The notes beneath the pieces were generated by a model. That model ran no database searches and was not told the origin of the DNA. It was given only the letters and a program-made list of their open reading frames with translations. The translations under genes were made by a program, and so were the position numbers. A stretch of DNA of 60,932 nt from Rhodobacteraceae bacterium REDSEA-S34_B6 (GTDB lineage Bacteria; Pseudomonadota; Alphaproteobacteria; Rhodobacterales; Rhodobacteraceae), in contig LUQC01000111.1 of NCBI GenBank assembly GCA_001627925.1, forward strand, positions 1 through 60,932, in the 5' to 3' direction. This document shows positions 50,243 to 59,397 of this stretch, piece by piece (position 1 is the stretch's first letter; each line of letters opens with the position of its first letter).

Positions 50243-50336
50243 TTTTAGTTACCTCAAATCTAATAATCTATATTTAAGTGAAATTAGTATGTTCGACCAG
50301 CATCATAGGCTTTGTTAAACTTAATTTAAAAACACA

Positions 50337-50687
50337 TTAGACTTTCTGATGCACTTCTACAATGTTGCCCTCGGGGTCGTGAAAAAAGACTTGATGCCAT
50401 TCCTTTGCAAATGTTGTTCCATAGTCGGAATACGGTATTTTCCTATCATCCAAAAGTTTAATAAACGAATTTATATCGTCTGTTCTGAAAGCTATGTGAC
50501 CTCTTTCCACTGGATTGATGTGCTTATTATGCTTGTGGGCAACATCAAGGTTTCTTTCTGCAAGATGCATTTGCATGATCCCATCGGTCGCAAATTTTAT
50601 TTCACCGCTATAACCTTTCTCTTCAGTTTCGGACGCATATTTTGATCCTATTTTTGAAAATTTTACCGAGTAGATGCACTTATCACC
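50337..50687 (-). pseudogene. VOC/glyoxalase-family gene with missing 5' end
   Basis: The frame from 50687 to the stop at 50337 reads IYSVKFSKIGSKYASETEE, then GYSGEIKFATDGIMQMHLAE and the usual VOC C-terminus (HIAFRTDDI, FFHDPEGNIVEVHQ). The first ~25 residues of the fold, with the first beta strand and metal His, are absent: a stop codon lies at 50688-50690 and no start codon occurs before the internal ATG at 50576. A truncated 79-residue product from that ATG would lack half of the fold. Best read as a decayed gene. Confidence 0.65.
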
Positions 50688-50724
50688 TTATATTGGAACT
50701 CGTATAGAGAAACATTCTTTCTAT

Positions 50725-51390
50725 TCACCCTTTTGCCAAGCCCCAAAAATGAGAAAGACAGATCCTATCAATTAACCAGAATAAAGCATAGAAAAATACT
50801 CCAGTTAATATAGAAATAACGTAAAACTCTAGCCTATCGGCAAGAACCATGTCATTTAGGAAAGGGTATGGAAGCCCAGCCGCCTTCGACCCAGCTGGCG
50901 AGTTATTTAAAGGACCAGTAACAAACTCAGTCCAGCCCACATAAGAGAAGCTGATTGACAGAGCCAAAATAATTCCAGACCTAAACTGCCTGAAAGACCT
51001 GTTTAGAAGGATCGAGTCCAGGAAAAGTAGTAGTGGCCCCAACAAATGTAAGTAGTATTCTTGAAACCAGACAATAGTACCAGAATAATTTACTAATTTG
51101 GGATCAATGAAGTATAACCGCCAATAAAGAAAAACAACCAATACATTCAAAACACATACAGCAGAAACACTCGCAAAGTGATTTTCTTTTTGTTCGTAAA
51201 AAGTGCGCCGAAATAATATTCCAGTTACAATTACATTACCAGTAAGTCCCCAAATAGTAAGATATCTGAACTGGAGTCCGAACCCTTTATAATTTGCCAC
51301 ATAAAACTGATAAAACCAATAAAGTATCGCAATCCCAAAGCAGAAACCCCTAAAATAGAGTAAGTTCCTTTGCGCTTTATTATGATACAA
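50725..51390 (-). CDS. AIG1/ADTRP (FAR-17a)-like membrane protein
   Basis: 221-residue protein with about six helices. RYLTIWGLTGNVIVTGI (about residues 42-58) mirrors the KFLTFIDLVIQAVFFGI region of human AIG1, including the nucleophile Thr. Then YYLHLLGPLLLFLD (about 112-125) matches the His-bearing NHGMHTTVLPFILIE block, and VGWTEFVTG and LPYPFLNDM fit later parts. AIG1 and ADTRP hydrolyse fatty-acid esters of hydroxy fatty acids with a Thr/His pair. Start TTG has a weak ribosome site. The alignment is from memory. Confidence 0.55.
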   Translation of the reverse strand: MYHNKAQRNLLYFRGFCFGIAILYWFYQFYVANYKGFGLQFRYLTIWGLTGNVIVTGILFRRTFYEQKENHFASVSAVCVLNVLVVFLYWRLYFIDPKLVNYSGTIVWFQEYYLHLLGPLLLFLDSILLNRSFRQFRSGIILALSISFSYVGWTEFVTGPLNNSPAGSKAAGLPYPFLNDMVLADRLEFYVISILTGVFFYALFWLIDRICLSHFWGLAKG

Positions 51391-51587
51391 AATCTTATTC
51401 TCTTTTTTATAACTTTAGGTCTTAACGCTCTGCAAAAAAAAGAGAAGCAATACATAGATTTATTCTAACTCATGAAATAGCTAACTAAAACGATTATTTT
51501 TAGTTTTAGAATTTTCGCTATAGTCTTTGCAAACTTAACCCGTATCGAGCAAACGAGTTAGAATTGTCGGCCAGCTTCAACTAGGTG

Positions 51588-51788
51588 TTACGCTACTTTC
51601 AACACGCGGTCGGTGGCTGCAAGGACTTGTGATAAGGAACGCCCAGAATCTGATAATTGACCATTTGCCGTCAAGTATCCACAACGAATAGCGATCTCGT
51701 GCACGTCTCCACGGGTTATTTGTCCCATTCTCAACTGGCAATAGTCCAAAACTAACTGTTTTTTCTTACTCTCTTCGACAGCGGTCAT
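51588..51788 (-). CDS. Small hypothetical protein, 66 residues
   Basis: Soluble, no cofactor motif; two helical stretches (EESKKKQLVLDYCQLRMGQI and GRSLSQVLAATDRVLKV). It is the third of three tiny minus-strand genes (52199 to 51588), separated by 11 and 48 bp. Ribosome site is poor (AGG about 8 bases before ATG). I do not recognise it. Confidence 0.5.
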   Translation of the reverse strand: MTAVEESKKKQLVLDYCQLRMGQITRGDVHEIAIRCGYLTANGQLSDSGRSLSQVLAATDRVLKVA

Positions 51789-51836
51789 CTAAACAAACCT
51801 ATAACTCTTTCTACTTTTACCCCGAATAGCCAAGCA

Positions 51837-51995
51837 CTAGTTCTCAAGTTCAGGAGCAAGATTATTGTAGAGAAACACCATGAACCAGATTGTTAAAAGT
51901 ATTATAGGCACTACTCCAAGCAGTAACACGGTTTCTATCTGCTGGTTAGTCATACCCTCGCCAAGAAGTTTTTTCCATGTAAGACCCTTATCCAT
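51837..51995 (-). CDS. Small single-helix membrane protein, 52 residues
   Basis: ATG at 51995 with GGAG 8 bases upstream. Residues 22-44 form one hydrophobic helix (VLLLGVVPIILLTIWFMVFL) after a polar head (MDKGLTWKKLLGEGMTN) and before an acidic tail. Lies between two other tiny genes on the same strand. No family recognised. Confidence 0.6.
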   Translation of the reverse strand: MDKGLTWKKLLGEGMTNQQIETVLLLGVVPIILLTIWFMVFLYNNLAPELEN

Positions 51996-52007
51996 TTCAA
52001 ACTCCGT

Positions 52008-52199
52008 CTAACTGGCGATTGCCGGCACACTCTGTACAAGCGTGAAGAAGCTCGTGGCAAGCGCGATACATACTAGTGTGGCGATGCCTAAAATACGCTG
52101 CCTATCATTCATGGAGTAGAATTTGTCTCCACAACTGGGGCACGAACTACTAAGTGAGTTAGCAATTATATTACATTTTTTACAACTAAAATTTTCCAT
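52008..52199 (-). CDS. Small zinc-ribbon membrane protein, 63 residues
   Basis: Two CxxC pairs (SCKKC at residues 5-9 and SCPSC at 19-23) make a zinc ribbon, followed by a single helix (about 36-58). First of the three tiny genes. The ribbon would face the cytoplasm if the N-terminus is in. Function unknown. Confidence 0.6.
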   Translation of the reverse strand: MENFSCKKCNIIANSLSSSCPSCGDKFYSMNDRQRILGIATLVCIALATSFFTLVQSVPAIAS

Positions 52200-52422
52200 A
52201 CCAAATAAATAACTTCCGAGAAAAAAAAGTCAATAAATACAATAGTATACATAAAATATCTAGAAAATTCAGTGGTCTAAATTTGTATTCAAATGTATGC
52301 CAAAAGACACAGCTCCAAGTTTACCGCCTGTATTAAGTGATAACTCCCTAATTGATCTTTATATCTCTTTGGGATTAAGCTCATTTTATTAAAATATCTC
52401 ACAATCTGCAGACTGACTATTA

Positions 52423-53565
52423 ATGATTAATGCACTTTCAAATCGCTCAGCTTACCCCTGCCTCGACCAAAATATTTATCTTAATCAAGCATCACTAGGC
52501 TTACTGAGTAATGAAACAGTAAATGAAATGACAGAATTCCTCAGTACTGTCGCAAGGTACGGTAACCTTAAAATGACAGATAGAGAGGAAGCAAATTTTC
52601 TTAGCCCCTTACGGGTAAAAGTGGCAAGATTATTGCAGGCGAAACAAGAAAATATAGCACTGGTATCGAGTGCCAGCGAGATATTGTCTCAGATCCCCGA
52701 GTTGTGCAAGCCAAGAATAGGTAGTAAAGTTCTTCTTGTTTCTACAGATTTTCCAGCAATTACACGACCTTGGTTACTGAAGGCTAAGACGAGCAATTTT
52801 GAAGTCTGCTTTATTCATGAAGTACCAGAGATTGATCTCACAAATGCGATAATTGAAAAAGTTGATTCCAACACATCTGTTGTATGCCTCAGTTATGTGC
52901 AATTTGCCTCTGGCACACAGGTCAACGTAGAAAAATTAAGCCAGTATACGAAGGAAGTTGGAGCAAAATTAGTTATTGATGTTACTCAGGCAGCAGGCGC
53001 AGTACCAATAAGCATAAACGACTGGGCCGTAGATATTCTGGTTTGCAGTGGCTACAAATGGTTGGGAAGCCACGGGGGTATTGCCTTTGGATGGTTTTCA
53101 GACGAAATTTTAGCACTGGATCCTCCTGCAATCGGCTGGTTCGGTAACGAAAACCCTTTTGACATGGAAGCAACCAAGTTGAACTTATCAAAAACAGCAG
53201 CAAAATATACTCAATCAACTTTATCTTATGTTTCGGTTGTAGGCTTGGATGTTGCGATAGAACAACTTATGAAGATTGGAATTGTAGAAATAATGAACCA
53301 TTCTGAAAAACTAGCAGAGCATTTATTCTCAATTATAGCTAACAGCGACTGGCATTCTTATAGACCAACGAAATCAAAAAGTTCTAGTTCCCATATCGTT
53401 TCACTAATGCATCCATCTAGCAATACAATCAGACGCAAGTTTGAACATTTATCTGAAAAAGGTTTGATTTGCGGAATAAGAAATGACCGCCTAAGAGTAT
53501 CAATTTCTCATTATAATGACAGCAACGACATTGAAAATCTGGGGGCCTATTTACTTCGTGAATAA
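52423..53565 (+). CDS. Class V PLP-dependent aminotransferase-like enzyme
   Basis: 380-residue class V fold. The PLP lysine is in VCSGYKWLGSHGG (about residues 208-220), with DVTQAAGAVPI before it. There is no SufS-type active-site Cys loop near the C-terminus, so it is not a typical desulfurase; a kynureninase- or epimerase-like lyase is possible. It precedes an Fe-S/flavin oxidoreductase by 47 bp, suggesting one transcript. No clear ribosome site precedes the ATG. Confidence 0.82.
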   Translation: MINALSNRSAYPCLDQNIYLNQASLGLLSNETVNEMTEFLSTVARYGNLKMTDREEANFLSPLRVKVARLLQAKQENIALVSSASEILSQIPELCKPRIGSKVLLVSTDFPAITRPWLLKAKTSNFEVCFIHEVPEIDLTNAIIEKVDSNTSVVCLSYVQFASGTQVNVEKLSQYTKEVGAKLVIDVTQAAGAVPISINDWAVDILVCSGYKWLGSHGGIAFGWFSDEILALDPPAIGWFGNENPFDMEATKLNLSKTAAKYTQSTLSYVSVVGLDVAIEQLMKIGIVEIMNHSEKLAEHLFSIIANSDWHSYRPTKSKSSSSHIVSLMHPSSNTIRRKFEHLSEKGLICGIRNDRLRVSISHYNDSNDIENLGAYLLRE

Positions 53566-53612
53566 TCACTAGTGGTTACAATTTGTAACTGTAATTTTTA
53601 TCAGGAAAACAA

Positions 53613-55580
53613 TTGACACAACACCAACTGAAAAAATTATTTGAGCCTTTAAATATAAGACACAAGGTTTTTAAAAATAGAATTTTCTCAACTGGGCATA
53701 TGGCTGTGATGCTTCAAGAGGGCTTTCCAACCGATGATATGATTGCGTACCATGAATCAAAGGCAAAAGGTGGGGCCGCTCTAACAATTATAGAAGCGGC
53801 GCGCGTACACCCATCGGGAAATTCTGGACGACCCGCAATACGCGCATACGACCCTAGATGTGTTTCTGGATATAAAAAATTGGCAAACAAGTGCCATAAT
53901 TATGACTGTCTTGTCTTTGGTCAGCTCACACATCCTGGCCGAGAAATGACAAATTTGGAAGATGGAACTCTTCCAGTAGCATATGCTCCATCTGCAAGCC
54001 CGAACGAACGATTTCATATCATGCCTCGTGAAATGTCAGAACAAATGATTGATGAGATTGTAACAGGTTATAAAATTTCAGCCCAAAATTTAAGAACAGC
54101 CGGGCTCGATGGTATAGAAATTGTTGCATCTCACGGTTATCTTATCGGTCAATTTTTAAATAAAAACGTAAATCAGCGAAAAGACAAATATGGGGGCAAT
54201 TTTAGAAACAGGTACCGAATTTTAGATCAAATTATTGACGCCGTAAAAGATGGCTCAAGCAATGAAATGTTAGTTGGCGTAAGATTGTCGGGAGATGAAA
54301 AAGAATTCCAAGGGATGGAATTAAAGGGAACACTCGAGCTGATTGAGGAACTGAACAAGAATGAAAGCATAGACTACATTAATATAACAGCAGGAACTTC
54401 TGCAGGATTGAAAGGATCAACGCATATAGTTCCTTCAATGCGTTTTGAACAAGGATATACATTACCACTTTCACAAGCCATTAAGGATGTCTCAGACAAA
54501 CCAGTTTTTGTAGCAGGCCGCATTAACACACCCCAACTTGCAGATAAAGCATTGAGACAAGGGTCGGCAGACATGTGCGGCATGACAAGGGCAATAATTT
54601 CAGATCCAGAAATGCCCCTCAAAGCAGAAACTGGTAGATTTGATGAGATCATTGCGTGCGTTGGATGTAATCAAGCATGTATAGGACATATGCTTAATGG
54701 GCAGCCCATTTCATGTATTCAACGCCCTGAAACCGGTCGTGAATTGACTTTTAGTCATTTGAGCCCGGCCTCTAAAAAAAAGAAAATTCTCGTAATAGGC
54801 GGCGGCCCAGCAGGAATGAAAGCAACTGCAGTTGCAGCTTCTCGGGGGCATTCAGTAAAATTGATTGAAGCCACTTCTAAGTTGGGCGGTCAAGTAAATT
54901 TGGCAGAACGGCTACCCGGGAGATCCGAATTTGGAGGCATAAAGACAAATTTGGAAAATATTTTACGTACACAGGACGTTGAAATTAAGCTGAATACAGA
55001 AGCATCTTTACAGCTTATTAGAGAAGAGACGCCAGAAGTTATCATCTTGGCAACAGGTGGAAAATCATTTGAACCAAAAATAGAGGGCAAAGAAAGTGCT
55101 CACGTAGTTACTGCGTGGCAACTATTAGAGGGCAAAGCTAATGTAGGCTCACGAGTAGTAATTGCCGATTGGCGTTGTGATTGGGTTGGTTTGGGAGTGG
55201 CTGAGCTATTAGCACGGCAAGGCTGTCATGTAAGACTAGCATGCAACGGTATGGTTCCGGGGCAAACTATTAATCAGTATGTCCGTGATAATTGGCTAGG
55301 CACCTTACATAAACTAAACGTAGAAACACTTACTCACTTGAGGTTACGTGGCGTCGACTCTGACGATACTTATTTCCAACACACTTTGAGTGAACAGCCC
55401 GTTATTTTAAATGATGTTGATACCCTTGTGACTGCATTTGGTAGTGAAGCCACAAATACTCTCGAAAAAGACCTCAGAAACAAAGTTCAATCTGAGCTTT
55501 ATGTGATTGGTGATGCATTAAGCCCGCGAAGCGTAGAAGAAGCTATTCTCGATGGCCTCAAAACCTCAGCCAAAATATAA
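53613..55580 (+). CDS. Fe-S/FMN/FAD oxidoreductase of the dienoyl-CoA reductase/TMADH family
   Basis: 655 residues: an N-terminal OYE-type barrel (about 1-340; SHGYLIGQFLNK and DKYGGNFRNRYR), a 4Fe-4S motif CVGCNQAC with a fourth Cys 12 residues on (about 349-368), and a FAD/NAD domain (VIGGGPAGMKA, about 394). The CX2CX3CX11C spacing is that of 2,4-dienoyl-CoA reductase; trimethylamine dehydrogenase has CX2CX2CX12C. Start TTG has AGGAAAA before it. Substrate not readable; N-demethylation is one option given the window. Confidence 0.82.
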   Translation: MTQHQLKKLFEPLNIRHKVFKNRIFSTGHMAVMLQEGFPTDDMIAYHESKAKGGAALTIIEAARVHPSGNSGRPAIRAYDPRCVSGYKKLANKCHNYDCLVFGQLTHPGREMTNLEDGTLPVAYAPSASPNERFHIMPREMSEQMIDEIVTGYKISAQNLRTAGLDGIEIVASHGYLIGQFLNKNVNQRKDKYGGNFRNRYRILDQIIDAVKDGSSNEMLVGVRLSGDEKEFQGMELKGTLELIEELNKNESIDYINITAGTSAGLKGSTHIVPSMRFEQGYTLPLSQAIKDVSDKPVFVAGRINTPQLADKALRQGSADMCGMTRAIISDPEMPLKAETGRFDEIIACVGCNQACIGHMLNGQPISCIQRPETGRELTFSHLSPASKKKKILVIGGGPAGMKATAVAASRGHSVKLIEATSKLGGQVNLAERLPGRSEFGGIKTNLENILRTQDVEIKLNTEASLQLIREETPEVIILATGGKSFEPKIEGKESAHVVTAWQLLEGKANVGSRVVIADWRCDWVGLGVAELLARQGCHVRLACNGMVPGQTINQYVRDNWLGTLHKLNVETLTHLRLRGVDSDDTYFQHTLSEQPVILNDVDTLVTAFGSEATNTLEKDLRNKVQSELYVIGDALSPRSVEEAILDGLKTSAKI

Positions 55581-55597
55581 ACACAGTACTTTAAGAG

Positions 55598-56602
55598 TTA
55601 GCAATACTTCTCAGGACCTATCCACTGTTTGTCAGAATATCTATCACCTTGTGCCCACCCAACTGGAAGTACTTCCTCAATTTGCAACATCTGTTTAGTT
55701 GAGAGTTTCAACCGGGCGCCATCACAATGCTCTCGGAAATGTTTAACGGAACGGGTTCCTGGGATTGGAATAATATGTTTGTTCTTATTCAAAAGCCATG
55801 CAATCGCAAGTGTGGCCGCAGCAACACCATTTTGAGCTGCAAGATCCCTGAATTTTCCCGTAGCTTCTATATTGAAGGTAAGATTTGGTTCATTAAAACG
55901 TGGATTTTTACTTAACCAATCCATTTTTTCTACTTCAACTGATGAGTGCGGTCTGTCGGTAAGCAAGGATCTGCCCAACGGCGAAAATGCAACGAGTGCT
56001 GTGCCAAGCTCTGCAGTAGTTTGCACTAAACCTAATTCTGGACTTCGTACTGAAAGGGAGTACTCGGACTGAACGGCCGCGACATGATGAATAGATGCCG
56101 CTCGCCGCAGTGAGGATGGCGCAATTTCTGAAAACCCAAAGGACCGAATTTTCCCTGCTTTTACAAAACTTGCAAGGGTTTCAGTTACCTCCTCTATAGG
56201 AGTATTCTGATCGCGGCGATGGATGTAGTACAGATCAATGCTTTCAACTCCCAAGCGTTTTAAGCTGCCATCCAATTCTTTTTTTAAATAATCGGGACTG
56301 TTGTCAAATTCCGTTTTGCCAGTTTGAATATTGCCTTTAATTCCTACTTTGGTCGCAATCGAGAAAAGAGTGTTTCGTTTTGAGCCTTGTTTGGCGAGAA
56401 AACTACCAATCGCAGCCTCGGATGCTCCAGCTCCATAAACGTTTGCCGTATCTATATGCGAAATCCCCTGATCCAAAGCCTCAGCCAATATCGTATGTGA
56501 CTCTTGTTCATTCGTAGGGCCATAAAAATTACTAAATGACATGGCACCTATTCCGATAGCAGACACGTCAGCACCGTATTTACCGAGCTTTCTTTTTTCC
56601 AT
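55598..56602 (-). CDS. Aldo/keto reductase
   Basis: 334-residue NADPH-dependent reductase. DTANVYGAG (catalytic Asp and Tyr, about residues 51-59), the Lys in ATKVGIK and His in YYIHRRD (about 126-132) give the full tetrad. Resembles the YakC/AKR13 group. Convergent with the flavoenzyme gene, 17 bp apart. Substrate unknown. Confidence 0.87.
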   Translation of the reverse strand: MEKRKLGKYGADVSAIGIGAMSFSNFYGPTNEQESHTILAEALDQGISHIDTANVYGAGASEAAIGSFLAKQGSKRNTLFSIATKVGIKGNIQTGKTEFDNSPDYLKKELDGSLKRLGVESIDLYYIHRRDQNTPIEEVTETLASFVKAGKIRSFGFSEIAPSSLRRAASIHHVAAVQSEYSLSVRSPELGLVQTTAELGTALVAFSPLGRSLLTDRPHSSVEVEKMDWLSKNPRFNEPNLTFNIEATGKFRDLAAQNGVAAATLAIAWLLNKNKHIIPIPGTRSVKHFREHCDGARLKLSTKQMLQIEEVLPVGWAQGDRYSDKQWIGPEKYC

Positions 56603-56730
56603 AAGTAAAAATCCTTTTAAGCTTCATGGATCACTCTTACCAGAACTTCTGTCAACAAACTAAAAAGAATGGACAAAAATTCAAGTGATATGCAAAGATT
56701 GAAGACAGACAAGACCAAGGTTGAGGACTA

Positions 56731-57336
56731 ATGACTAATAAGCAACAACCTATTCTATTACTACCGACTAATGAAGACACTACGGGACCCTACTTCCCAA
56801 CCTATTTCAGCGATGAGAGCTATGAAGATCTTACACAAATTCATTCCGGTGTTATTGCAGGTCCTACGGGGCAACACATAATTTTGCGAGGCAGTGTACT
56901 TGATCGCAACGGTAAACTTGCAAATGGGGTACTGCTAGAATTCTGGCAGGCAAATGCAAAGGGTATCTATCGCAATCCTTCGTCTGAGAACCATCCAGAT
57001 TTAGATCCATGGTTTGACGGATATGGTCGGCTACGTAGTACGACTGGTGAATATACTTATCGAACTATACTCCCTGGTGCGTCGAAAGATCGAGCACCAA
57101 ATATCACCGTAACCATTTTTTCAGATGGTATAAATCGTATAGTAACACAAATTTTCTTTGCTAATCAGAAAGCAAACGAAATAGATCCTCTTTTAAAAAC
57201 CCTAAGTGACCAAGACAGAAAGCGGCTTACTGCAAAATATGAAGGACCTTCTCCAGATGGTGCAGACGTTTATAAACTTGATATCATTATGGCAGGCGAC
57301 AACGAAACGCCCTTTTTTGACGATTTTCTAAGTTAG
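56731..57336 (+). CDS. pcaG: Protocatechuate 3,4-dioxygenase alpha-type subunit
   Basis: 201-residue intradiol dioxygenase fold. TGPYFPTYF (about residues 17-25) and LEFWQANAKGIYRNP (about 69-83) are family blocks, but the HxH iron motif is replaced (APNITVTIFS), as expected for a non-iron alpha subunit. Order is alpha then beta, the reverse of the common pcaHG. GAGG lies before the ATG. Confidence 0.82.
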   Translation: MTNKQQPILLLPTNEDTTGPYFPTYFSDESYEDLTQIHSGVIAGPTGQHIILRGSVLDRNGKLANGVLLEFWQANAKGIYRNPSSENHPDLDPWFDGYGRLRSTTGEYTYRTILPGASKDRAPNITVTIFSDGINRIVTQIFFANQKANEIDPLLKTLSDQDRKRLTAKYEGPSPDGADVYKLDIIMAGDNETPFFDDFLS

Positions 57337-57350
57337 CATAGGTAAGAATT

Positions 57351-58019
57351 ATGACCAGAATTGGGCGACAATTAAGCATCGGAAAAACTGATAATACTTC
57401 GGATCAACGCACTCCAAGAAAAAGGCTTCGCTTGATACCAACCGATGTAAGAGAAAGTTTTGTGCCGGTCATCCCCGCCAAAGCCGTTCAGCGGCAAAAT
57501 GAATGGGATCTCACCCGCATAGCCCAAAACCGTCCTCGCGCTGAGGGATCTCCGATAGAAGTAAAAGGAACGGTCCGTAATGAAAATGGCACCCTACTAC
57601 GAGGTGCATTGATAGAAATTTGGAACGCAAACCACTACGGTCGTTACCGTCATGTGGAGGATCATTCTGGTCTAAAGCTTGATGAAAATTTCTTTGGTAT
57701 CGGTCGTGTTATTACTGATGAATATGGAAACTATCGCTTTTGGACAATAAGCCCAGGTGCTTATCTAGCAAGACCAGATATTGGAAGATGGCGACCAAAA
57801 CACATTCATTTGTCAATTAGCTGCGGTTCATCTCGATTAATCACTCAAATGTACTTCCCAAATGAACCAAACAATGCTTCTGATCCAATGGCGGTACTGA
57901 TGGGCGATTCATTTGACCGAAACTTGGGAAAACCCTACGAAACTATAATTCCAGAAGTGGATCGAGGTTACGATTTTGATATTGTCGTAGGTGGAAAGAA
58001 CGCAATATTTTTTGAGTAG
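57351..58019 (+). CDS. pcaH: Protocatechuate 3,4-dioxygenase beta-type subunit
   Basis: 222-residue iron subunit. All four ligands can be seen: Tyr in EIWNANHYGRYRH (about 96), Tyr in SPGAYLARP (about 135) and the two His of WRPKHIHLS (about 148-150). It would cleave protocatechuate, or a related catechol, to carboxymuconate. It follows pcaG by 14 bp. No pcaB, pcaD or pcaQ gene is linked. Confidence 0.85.
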   Translation: MTRIGRQLSIGKTDNTSDQRTPRKRLRLIPTDVRESFVPVIPAKAVQRQNEWDLTRIAQNRPRAEGSPIEVKGTVRNENGTLLRGALIEIWNANHYGRYRHVEDHSGLKLDENFFGIGRVITDEYGNYRFWTISPGAYLARPDIGRWRPKHIHLSISCGSSRLITQMYFPNEPNNASDPMAVLMGDSFDRNLGKPYETIIPEVDRGYDFDIVVGGKNAIFFE

Positions 58020-58040
58020 TTTTTCAATAAGTTTATCTTA

Positions 58041-59246
58041 TTATACTTCAGTGGCTCTATCATACCGTTTAAGTCGATGAGAGCTAACTGAGCCTAACGT
58101 GGCAAACAAAGCAACTCCTGCAATCGTTGCAGCAGGTGTCCCATCAAAAAACTGGCCAACGATTGCGGCCAGAAGAACAGATCCTATGGTGGCAATCGCA
58201 CTGACCAAACTTGCTGCAGTTCCTGCAATGTGCCCAACAGGCTCCATAGCAAGCGCAGTGAGATTTCCCATTGTCAAGCCAGCTTGAAAGAAAATACTGA
58301 ACATCCAGAACAAAAAACAGAAAAAACCAAATTGACCTTCGAAATACCCAGTCCAATAGACCAAAAAAACTATAGCGCTAAAGCAAACCTGCGCTCTGAA
58401 TGCAATACCTGTGAGCATTCGCATTCCCAATTTGCGTACAAGCCGAGCATTCACATAACTCGACGACGACGCCAGTAATGCTATTGTTGCAAACCAATAT
58501 GGAAAAGTTGATGCGCGATTAAATATTTGCTCGAAGACTGGTTGGATTAGGAATATACCTATAAAAAGTATCCCATATGCAAAAACTAATGTGATAATAG
58601 AGGTAAGTATCATTTGATTAGATAAAACTTCCTTAAATGCAAGACCTACCTGTTTTAGATTAAATTCAATACGTTTTTCCTTTGTAACACTCTCATCTAT
58701 TCTGAACGCCATCCACATTGTGCTAGCGGCAACAAACGCTATGAACATAAGAAAAATGAAGCGCCAATTAAATGCAAGCATTACAAATGAGCCCAAAAGT
58801 GGTGCTATAGCCGGAACAAGAGCGAATATGATCATTATAAAAGATGAAATGCGAGCCATTTCACGACCTTTATAGAAATCGCGAACTAAAGCTTGAGCAA
58901 CCACACGAGGTGCCGATGCTCCAACACCTTGAAGGAACCGGGAAATCAAGATCACTTCCAAACTTGGAGACAAAACACAAACTGCTGAGGTAAAAATATA
59001 TAAAGACGCACCGTAGTAGATAATCGGCTTACGCCCAAAACTATCTGAGAGCGGCCCGACAATTAAAGTACCAGCCGCCATGCCAGCTACAAAAAACGAT
59101 AATATCATTTGAGCATTATTAGGGCGCAGCGGCGTAAGCTCATCTGCAATTATTGATAAAGCAGGTAACATTCCATCAATTGATATGGCTACCGTTGCTA
59201 CTAACATTGCCATAATGGCAACAAATTCGGCTGTTGAAATTCGCAA
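58041..59246 (-). CDS. MFS drug/metabolite exporter, Bcr/CflA type
   Basis: 401-residue 12-helix transporter. GPLSDSFGRKPI (about residues 59-70) and SRFLQGVGASAPRVV (about 100-114) are the MFS motif A and the drug-antiporter block. I chose TTG 59246, since AGGAGAGG sits 7 bases upstream; an earlier TTG at 59270 would place this site inside the gene. Possible efflux of aromatics, given the pca genes. Confidence 0.82.
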   Translation of the reverse strand: MRISTAEFVAIMAMLVATVAISIDGMLPALSIIADELTPLRPNNAQMILSFFVAGMAAGTLIVGPLSDSFGRKPIIYYGASLYIFTSAVCVLSPSLEVILISRFLQGVGASAPRVVAQALVRDFYKGREMARISSFIMIIFALVPAIAPLLGSFVMLAFNWRFIFLMFIAFVAASTMWMAFRIDESVTKEKRIEFNLKQVGLAFKEVLSNQMILTSIITLVFAYGILFIGIFLIQPVFEQIFNRASTFPYWFATIALLASSSSYVNARLVRKLGMRMLTGIAFRAQVCFSAIVFLVYWTGYFEGQFGFFCFLFWMFSIFFQAGLTMGNLTALAMEPVGHIAGTAASLVSAIATIGSVLLAAIVGQFFDGTPAATIAGVALFATLGSVSSHRLKRYDRATEV

Positions 59247-59397
59247 CGACGGACCTCTCCTAAAGTGCAAATCTTGATACCGACATCAGTTTGCACTTCA
59301 GCTTCCTACAGCAAAGCATTTGAATGTGATAGTCACAAAGAATTAGAAAATAGCTAAATTTTGGATGCAATTTTTAGGTTTTGGACAATAATAATTT

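Noticed and set aside
52423-53565. Cysteine desulfurase (SufS/Csd) reading of the class V enzyme
   Set aside because: No active-site Cys loop near the C-terminus and no Suf or Isc genes beside it.
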